Shown here piece after piece: positions 27,736 to 32,623 of a stretch of 32,623 nucleotides of DNA. The position numbers and the translations under genes are program-made. Position 1 is the first letter of the stretch. The number at the start of each line of letters is the position of its first letter. The notes below the pieces were generated by a model. The model made no database searches, was not told the origin of the DNA, and saw only the letters and a list, made by a program, of their open reading frames with translations. The DNA is from CAZXNF01 sp050741255 (GTDB lineage: Bacteria > Pseudomonadota > Gammaproteobacteria > Burkholderiales > SG8-41), in the NCBI GenBank assembly GCA_050741255.1, contig JBOIEQ010000036.1, positions 1 through 32,623 on the forward strand, read 5' to 3'.

Positions 27736-28917
27736 TCATACCGTGTACCCCCGCATCAATTGACGGTTTTCCCAATCCACCCGCAGGAGGATCGCCAGCG
27801 CCACGCAACTGATCACGATCGAACTGCCGCCGAAGGAGAGCAGCGGGAGCGTCAGACCCTTGGTGGGCAGCAGCCCCATGTTCACGCCCATGTTGATCGT
27901 GGCCTGAACGCCGAGCCACAGCCCGATGCCCTGCGCGACCAGCGCCGGGAAGGGGCGTTCGAGCTGCGCCGCGCGGCGCCCGATCAGGAAGGCGCGCCAC
28001 ACCAGGCAGGCGAACAACGCGAGCACCACGAGTACGCCGGCGAAGCCGAGTTCCTCCGCGATCACCGCCAGCAGGAAGTCGGTGTGCGCTTCCGGCAGGT
28101 AGAAGAGTTTCTCGACGCTCGCGCCCAGCCCCACGCCGAACCATTCGCCGCGGCCGAACGCGATCAGCGCGTGCGACAACTGGTACCCCTTGCCGTAGGG
28201 ATCGGCCCACGGGTCCATGAAGCCGACCACGCGCTGCAGGCGGTAGGGCGAGGTCAGCACCAGCACCACGAAACCGGCCACCAGCATCGCCACCAGCCCC
28301 GCGAAAAGCTTCCAGTACATGCCGCCCAGGAACAGGATGCCCATGGCGATCGCGGTGATGACGGCGAAGGCGCCGAAGTCGGGCTCGCGCAGCAGCAGCG
28401 CCCCGGTCACCAGCATCACCGCCAGCATCGGCGCGAAGCCCTTCTTCAGGCTGTCCATCACTGCCGCCTTGCGCACCGTGTAGTCGGCGGCGTAGAGCGT
28501 CGCCGCGAGCTTCATGAGCTCCGAGGGCTGCAGGTTCACCACGCCGAGCGAAATCCAGCGCCGCGCGCCGTTCACCTCGCGCCCGATGCCGGGGATCAGC
28601 ACCAGCACCAGGAGGCCCATGCAGACGATGAACACCGGCAGCGCCAGCGGCTGCAGCACGCGCAGCGGCACCTGGAAGGCGACCAGCCCCGCCAGCGCGC
28701 CGATGCCGATGAAGGCGGCGTGCCGCGTCAGGTAATAGAGCGAGTTGCCGCCGGTCGCGCGGCTGCCCTCCGCGATCGCGATCGAGGACGAATACACCAT
28801 CACCATGCCGATGGTCAGCAGCAGCAGCGTCGTCCAGCCGAGGACCGCGTCAAACTCGGCGGCAGGCGCGGCGCCTGCGCCGCGCGGCTTGAAGTCCACG
28901 GTGGCGGCCACGGCCAT
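27736..28917 (-). CDS. ftsW: Septal peptidoglycan polymerase FtsW
   Basis: FtsW is the SEDS-family glycosyltransferase that polymerises lipid II at the septum with FtsI. The 393-residue protein has about ten membrane helices. Family motifs are GMVMVYSSSIAIAE, GREVNGARRWISLGVVNLQPSELMKLA, LREPDFGAFAVI (containing the conserved acidic residue) and GYQLSHALIAFGRGEWFGVGLGASVEKLFYLPEAHTDFLLAVIAEELGF. Near the C-terminus are GLLPTKGLTLPLLSFGGSS and then LRVDWENRQLMRGYTV. The ATG at 28917 shares its A with the murD stop (TGATG). A 145-base gap with inverted repeats follows. Confidence 0.98.
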   Translation of the reverse strand: MAVAATVDFKPRGAGAAPAAEFDAVLGWTTLLLLTIGMVMVYSSSIAIAEGSRATGGNSLYYLTRHAAFIGIGALAGLVAFQVPLRVLQPLALPVFIVCMGLLVLVLIPGIGREVNGARRWISLGVVNLQPSELMKLAATLYAADYTVRKAAVMDSLKKGFAPMLAVMLVTGALLLREPDFGAFAVITAIAMGILFLGGMYWKLFAGLVAMLVAGFVVLVLTSPYRLQRVVGFMDPWADPYGKGYQLSHALIAFGRGEWFGVGLGASVEKLFYLPEAHTDFLLAVIAEELGFAGVLVVLALFACLVWRAFLIGRRAAQLERPFPALVAQGIGLWLGVQATINMGVNMGLLPTKGLTLPLLSFGGSSIVISCVALAILLRVDWENRQLMRGYTV

Positions 28918-30290
28918 CAGCGGGCGCTCCCGGCGAGGCGCCGCACCGCGGCGGCGAACGCCTCGGCGCGGTGCACGTAGTTGCGGAACATGTCGAGGCT
29001 CGCGCACGCGGGGGACAACAGCACGGCGGCCTGTGTTTCTTTCGCGCGCGCATACGCCCGCGTCACCGCCTGTTCCAGGCTGTCTGCGCGTTCGATCGCC
29101 ACCCCCGTCGCGGCGATGGCGGCGGCGATGCGTTCGCGGTCGCGGCCGATCAGCACCACGCCGCGCACCCCGCCCATGACGCCTGCCAGCGGCGTGAAAT
29201 CCTGGCCCTTGCCGTCGCCGCCGGCGATCAGCACCACCGGCACCGGCATGCCCGCGAGCGCCGCCACCGTGGACCCGACGTTGGTGCCCTTGGAGTCGTC
29301 GTAGAAGGCGACGCCGTTGACCTCGGCGATGCGCTCGACGCGATGCGCGAGACCACGGAAGGCTTGCAAGCCGCGCGCGATACCCGCGTCCTCGATACCG
29401 ATGCTCGCCGCGAGCGCACCCGCTGCCAGTGCGTTGGCGTGGTTGTGACTGCCCACGACCTGCAGTTCGCCGCTCGCCAGCACCGGTGTGTCGCCGTGCA
29501 TCAGCGTGGTCGCGCCAGCGTGTGCGGCGATACCCCACGCGTTCGCCGCGAACGGCGCGTCCAGCCCGAACGTCACGGCTTTGCGGCCCGCCAGCAGCAT
29601 GCCGCGGCTCCACGCGTCGTCGCGGTTCAGCACCTGCGCGCCGCCGCCGGCGAAGATGCGGGCCTTGGCCTGCGCGTAGGCCGCGAGCCCGGCGTAGCGG
29701 TCGAGATGGTCCTCGGTCACGTTCAGCACGGTCGCCGCGTCGGCGGCGAGGCTGGCCATGCTCTCGAGCTGGAAGCTCGACAGTTCCAGCACGAACACGT
29801 CGGGCATCGCGCGGCCGTCCTCGATCGCCGTTAGCGCATCGAGCACCGGCAGCCCGATGTTGCCGGCGACGATCGCGTCACGACCCGCGGCCATGCAGAT
29901 ATCACCCGTCATCTGCGTCACCGTGCTCTTGCCGTTGGTTCCCGTGATGGCGATGACCTTGGCGCGGCGCGCCGGCAGCGCCTGCGCGAACAGTTCCACA
30001 TCGCCAGCCACGGGCACGCCGCGCCCTGCCGCGGCCGCGATCTCCGGCGTGCGGGGATCGACCCCGGGGCTGATCGCGATCAGATCGACACCGGCGAAGC
30101 TCGCGGCCCGGAACGGCCCGCTGTCGACGGGCACACCCGGACACTCGCGCGCGAGCGCCGCGGCCTGCGGCGCCGCGTCGCGGCTGTCCGCCACGCGCAC
30201 GCGCGCGCCATGGCGTACCAGCCAGCGCGTCATCGATCGCCCTGTGTCACCGAGCCCGAGCACGAGAACCTGTTTCCCTTTCCATTCCAC
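28917..30290 (-). CDS. murD: UDP-N-acetylmuramoylalanine--D-glutamate ligase MurD
   Basis: MurD adds D-glutamate to UDP-MurNAc-L-Ala. The 457-residue protein begins MEWKGKQVLVLGLGDTGRSMTRWL (UDP-binding domain) and has the ATP loop ITGTNGKSTVT (115-125, with Lys121). It also has LELSSFQLE, LNVTEDHLDRYAGLAAYAQAK (with the Lys expected to be carbamylated), HRVERIAEVNGVAFYDDSKGTN, and LLSPACASLDMFRNYVHRAEAF at the C-terminus. The start is a GTG at 30290, six bases after the mraY stop. TGAGG, partly formed by that stop codon, serves as ribosome binding site. Confidence 0.98.
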   Translation of the reverse strand: MEWKGKQVLVLGLGDTGRSMTRWLVRHGARVRVADSRDAAPQAAALARECPGVPVDSGPFRAASFAGVDLIAISPGVDPRTPEIAAAAGRGVPVAGDVELFAQALPARRAKVIAITGTNGKSTVTQMTGDICMAAGRDAIVAGNIGLPVLDALTAIEDGRAMPDVFVLELSSFQLESMASLAADAATVLNVTEDHLDRYAGLAAYAQAKARIFAGGGAQVLNRDDAWSRGMLLAGRKAVTFGLDAPFAANAWGIAAHAGATTLMHGDTPVLASGELQVVGSHNHANALAAGALAASIGIEDAGIARGLQAFRGLAHRVERIAEVNGVAFYDDSKGTNVGSTVAALAGMPVPVVLIAGGDGKGQDFTPLAGVMGGVRGVVLIGRDRERIAAAIAATGVAIERADSLEQAVTRAYARAKETQAAVLLSPACASLDMFRNYVHRAEAFAAAVRRLAGSAR

Positions 30291-30296
30291 GTCGCC

Positions 30297-31382
30297 TCAA
30301 CGCAGCTTCAGCGTGCTGAGGCCCACCAGCACGAGCATCATCGTGATGATCCAGAAGCGAACCACGACCTGGTTCTCCTTCCAGCCCTTCAATTCGTAGT
30401 GGTGGTGCAGCGGCGCCATGCGGAAGATCCGCTTGCCGGTCAGCTTGAAGGACGCCACCTGCAGCACCACCGACAGCGTCTCGACGACGAACACGCCGCC
30501 CATGATGAAGAGCACGATCTCCTGCCGGCAGATGACGGCGATGGTGCCGAGCGCGGCGCCCAGCGACAGCGCACCGACGTCGCCCATGAACACTTCGGCC
30601 GGGTAGGCGTTGAACCACAGGAACGCGAGCCCCGCGCCCGCGATCGCGCCGCAGATCACCGTCAGCTCCGAGGCGCCCGGGATGTGCGGGAACAGCAGGT
30701 AATTGGCGTACACCTTGTTGCCCGCCACGTAGGCGAAGATGCCGAGCGCGCTGCCGATCATCACCGTCGGCATGATCGCGAGGCCGTCCAGACCGTCGGT
30801 CAGGTTGACCGCGTTGCTGGTGCCGACGATCACGAAGTACGTCATCACCACGAAGCCGATCACGCCCAGCGGATACTGGATTTCCTTGAAGAAGGGCACG
30901 ATGAACTCGGTCTGCGCGGGCAGGTTCGTCGAGGTGGCGATCACGCAGGCGGCGGTGACGCCGATCACCGACTGCCAGAAAAACTTCACGCGCGCGGACA
31001 GCCCCTTGGGATTGCGATGCACGACCTTGCGGTAGTCGTCGACCCAGCCGACCGCGCCGAAGCCGAGCGTGACCGCGAGCACCACCCACACGAAGCGGTT
31101 CTCCAGATCCGCCCACAGCAGCGTCGTGATGACGATGGAGACCAGGATCAGCGCGCCGCCCATCGTCGGCGTGCCGGCCTTGGGCAGGTGCGACTGCGGG
31201 CCGTCGCTGCGCACCGCCTGCCCGATTTTGTAATGGGTGAGCTTGCGGATCATCGCCGGGCCGACGATGAACGAGATGACGAGCGCGGTCAGGCAGGCCA
31301 GCACCGCGCGCAGCGTGATGTACTGGAACACGCCGAACGGGCGGAAGTCCTTGGCCAGAATCTGTGCGAGCTCTAGGAGCAT
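30297..31382 (-). CDS. mraY: Phospho-N-acetylmuramoyl-pentapeptide transferase MraY
   Basis: MraY transfers phospho-MurNAc-pentapeptide to undecaprenyl phosphate, making lipid I. The 361-residue protein has about ten membrane helices and all hallmark loops: SHLPKAGTPTMGGALIL, GWVDDYRK (Asp pair), GTSNAVNLTDGLDGLA, WFNAYPAEVFMGDVG, and PLHHHYELKGW (HHH). The start MLLELAQILAKDFRPFGVFQYITLRAV matches the family. The ATG at 31382 lies in a 12-bp stem with its ribosome binding site AAGGGAG in the loop, and it overlaps the end of a 24-codon leader ORF. An in-frame GTG at 31421 is a less likely start. Confidence 0.97.
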   Translation of the reverse strand: MLLELAQILAKDFRPFGVFQYITLRAVLACLTALVISFIVGPAMIRKLTHYKIGQAVRSDGPQSHLPKAGTPTMGGALILVSIVITTLLWADLENRFVWVVLAVTLGFGAVGWVDDYRKVVHRNPKGLSARVKFFWQSVIGVTAACVIATSTNLPAQTEFIVPFFKEIQYPLGVIGFVVMTYFVIVGTSNAVNLTDGLDGLAIMPTVMIGSALGIFAYVAGNKVYANYLLFPHIPGASELTVICGAIAGAGLAFLWFNAYPAEVFMGDVGALSLGAALGTIAVICRQEIVLFIMGGVFVVETLSVVLQVASFKLTGKRIFRMAPLHHHYELKGWKENQVVVRFWIITMMLVLVGLSTLKLR

Positions 31383-31447
31383 CGGGACACTCCCTTTCCC
31401 GATGCTCCGACGGGCGAGCACACGTTGATCGCCAGCTCGAGCAGCAT
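31373..31447 (-). CDS. 24-codon leader ORF between murF and mraY
   Basis: This short frame is not a known gene. Its ATG shares one base with the murF stop (TGATG at 31449-31445) and its TAG lies within the third and fourth codons of mraY, so it bridges the two genes exactly. The first six residues, MLLELA, are identical to the first six of MraY, although the codons differ; the rest (INVCSPVG and onwards) is unrelated. Ribosomes finishing murF could restart here and run through the hairpin covering the mraY start. It could be a translational-coupling leader or the remnant of an older mraY start displaced by a 65-bp insertion. Whether it is translated is unknown. Confidence 0.4.
   Translation of the reverse strand: MLLELAINVCSPVGASGKGVSRCS
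31376..31408 (-). promoter_or_regulatory. Hairpin enclosing the mraY start codon and ribosome binding site
   Basis: In the mRNA, GGAGCAUCGGGA (31408-31397) pairs perfectly with UCCCGAUGCUCC (31387-31376), giving 12 bp around a 9-base loop (AAGGGAGUG). The mraY AUG (31382-31380) is inside the 3' arm and the Shine-Dalgarno sequence AAGGGAG is in the loop. Initiation on mraY should be poor unless the stem is opened, for example by ribosomes arriving from the upstream leader ORF. Confidence 0.7.
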
Positions 31448-32623
31448 CAGTGCGCCGCTCCCGTCTCGCCGGTCAGCGCGGTCACGACGCGCTCCATGCG
31501 CATGAAGCGCGACCCCTTGACCAGCACCGTCGCGCCGGGCCCAAGCGCGCCGCGCAACGCGGACAGCAAGTCTTCCACCCGCTCGAAGTGCCGGGCGCCG
31601 GCGCCGAAGGCCTCGGTGGCGCGCGCCGACAAGCTGCCGAGCGTGTACAGGCGCTCCACGCCGCTGCTCCGCGCAAACTCGCCGACTTCTGCATGCAGTC
31701 CCGGGCCGTCCGCGCCCAGTTCGCCCATGTCGCCGAGCACCAGCACGCGCGCGCCGCGCGCCGTGGCGAGCACACCGATCGCCGCGCGCGCCGAATCGGG
31801 GTTTGCGTTGTAGGTGTCGTCGATCACGGTGGCGCCGTCCGTGCCGGTCTTGCGCTGCAGGCGGCCCTTCGCGCCGGTGAACTGCGCGAGCCCGCTGGCG
31901 ATGATGCCGGGCGCGAGTTTCAGCGCCGCCGCCGCCGCGCTCGCAGCGACCGCGTTCCTGACGTTGTGCAGACCGGGCGCCAGCACCACCGCGGTGGCGG
32001 TGCCGAGCGGCGTCGTCAGCCGGAGTTCGCTGTCGAAGTCGCGCAGCCGGTAGGTCGCGTGCACCGCGGCCGGCCGTGTCTGGTCGAGGCCGAACTCGAG
32101 CGTGCGGCGCGCGCTGGCCGCCGCGCGCCACAGCGGGGCAAAAGCGTCGTCGGCGTTGAGCACCGCCGTGCCGTCCGCCTTCAGGCCTTCGAACAGTTCG
32201 CCCTTGGCGCGCGCGATGGCCTCGCGCGACCCGAGATACTCGATGTGCGCGGTGCCCGCGTTGATCACCAGCGCGACGTCGGGCACGGCGAGGTTCGTCA
32301 GGTGACGGATCTCGCCGGCGTGGTTCATGCCCATCTCGACCACCGCGTAGCGGTGCACCGCGCGCAGCCGCAACAGCGTGAGCGGCACGCCGATGTGGTT
32401 GTTGAGGTTGCCCTGCGTCGCCAGCACCCGCGACTCGCCACCGGCCGCAGCGCGCAGTATCGACGCCAGCATCTCCTTGACGGTGGTCTTGCCGTTACTG
32501 CCCGTCAGCGCGACGAGCGGCAGCGCGAAGCGGGCCCGCCAGTCCTTCGCGAGCGCGGCGAGCGCGCGTTCCGGATCGTCAACCAGCAGCAGCGGACAGT
32601 CCGCGTCCGCCAGAGAAGTGCCG
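31447..32623 (-). CDS. murF: UDP-MurNAc-tripeptide--D-alanyl-D-alanine ligase MurF, 5' end outside window
   Basis: MurF adds D-Ala-D-Ala to the UDP-MurNAc-tripeptide, the last cytoplasmic step before MraY. The window holds about 392 codons of the C-terminal part, reaching the last base of the window without a start. Visible signatures are the ATP loop ALTGSNGKTTVKEM, TQGNLNNHIGVPLTLL, AVVEMGMNHAGEI, INAGTAHIEYLGSREAIARAKGELF, the C-terminal IDDTYNANPDSARAAI, VLGDMGELG, and VLVKGSRFMRMERVV. Roughly 60-80 N-terminal residues are missing compared with the usual 450-460. Its TGA overlaps the ATG of the leader ORF before mraY. Confidence 0.97.
   Translation of the reverse strand, partial: GTSLADADCPLLLVDDPERALAALAKDWRARFALPLVALTGSNGKTTVKEMLASILRAAAGGESRVLATQGNLNNHIGVPLTLLRLRAVHRYAVVEMGMNHAGEIRHLTNLAVPDVALVINAGTAHIEYLGSREAIARAKGELFEGLKADGTAVLNADDAFAPLWRAAASARRTLEFGLDQTRPAAVHATYRLRDFDSELRLTTPLGTATAVVLAPGLHNVRNAVAASAAAAALKLAPGIIASGLAQFTGAKGRLQRKTGTDGATVIDDTYNANPDSARAAIGVLATARGARVLVLGDMGELGADGPGLHAEVGEFARSSGVERLYTLGSLSARATEAFGAGARHFERVEDLLSALRGALGPGATVLVKGSRFMRMERVVTALTGETGAAH

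Noticed and set aside
31383..31421. An in-frame GTG start extending MraY by 13 residues.
   Set aside because: It has no ribosome binding site, and the extension does not resemble the MraY N-terminus, which starts MLLELAQ. It is kept only as an alternative.

Overview
The window is a compact, high-GC chromosomal segment from a proteobacterium, most likely a betaproteobacterium. The placement rests on gene order and family content: ffh beside a ypjD/CorC-type pair and the rpsP-rimM-trmD-rplS operon; pilC-pilD-coaE-zapD-yacG; a MutT/ThiE-like fusion beside a DUF815 ATPase and argJ; an M23 peptidase directly upstream of secA; and a full division and cell wall (dcw) cluster ending in ftsZ-lpxC. I see no phage, insertion sequence, CRISPR array, tRNA or rRNA. 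Coding density is very high, and no stretch longer than about 200 bases lacks a gene.

Layout. (1) 1-5110, minus strand: ffh, then a ribosomal/tRNA-modification operon (rpsP, rimM, trmD, rplS) with a good sigma70-type promoter. It runs into an unrecognised secreted helical-repeat protein that is cut by the window edge. (2) 5190-11368, plus strand: a ypjD-like membrane protein, a DUF21/CBS/CorC-domain protein, pilC and pilD for type IV pili, coaE, zapD and yacG. pilB is not beside pilC. (3) 11379-18298, minus strand: Nudix/ThiE-like fusion, DUF815 ATPase, argJ, secA and an M23 peptidase. (4) 18338-18844, plus strand: a single DUF721 (DciA-like) gene. (5) 18878-32623, minus strand: lpxC, ftsZ, ftsA, ftsQ, ddl, murB, murC, murG, ftsW, murD, mraY and murF (5' end outside the window). 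Transcription runs from murF towards lpxC.

How the genes work together. The dcw genes make the peptidoglycan precursor (MurF, MraY, MurD, MurG, MurC, MurB, Ddl), polymerise it at the septum (FtsW) and build the divisome (FtsQ, FtsA, FtsZ). ZapD, encoded elsewhere in the window, bundles FtsZ. Most dcw junctions are stop/start overlaps (ATGA or TGATG) or gaps of 6-14 bp, which suggests translational coupling.

The gene families are conserved and I found no new enzymatic system. The most notable signals are in the control sequences. The mraY start codon lies in a perfect 12-bp stem whose loop carries its ribosome binding site, and it is preceded by a 24-codon leader ORF that starts on the murF stop codon and repeats the first residues of MraY. 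A large inverted repeat sits between ftsW and murG. An intrinsic terminator is embedded in a signal-peptide coding region downstream of rplS. A terminator-type hairpin lies immediately in front of secA.
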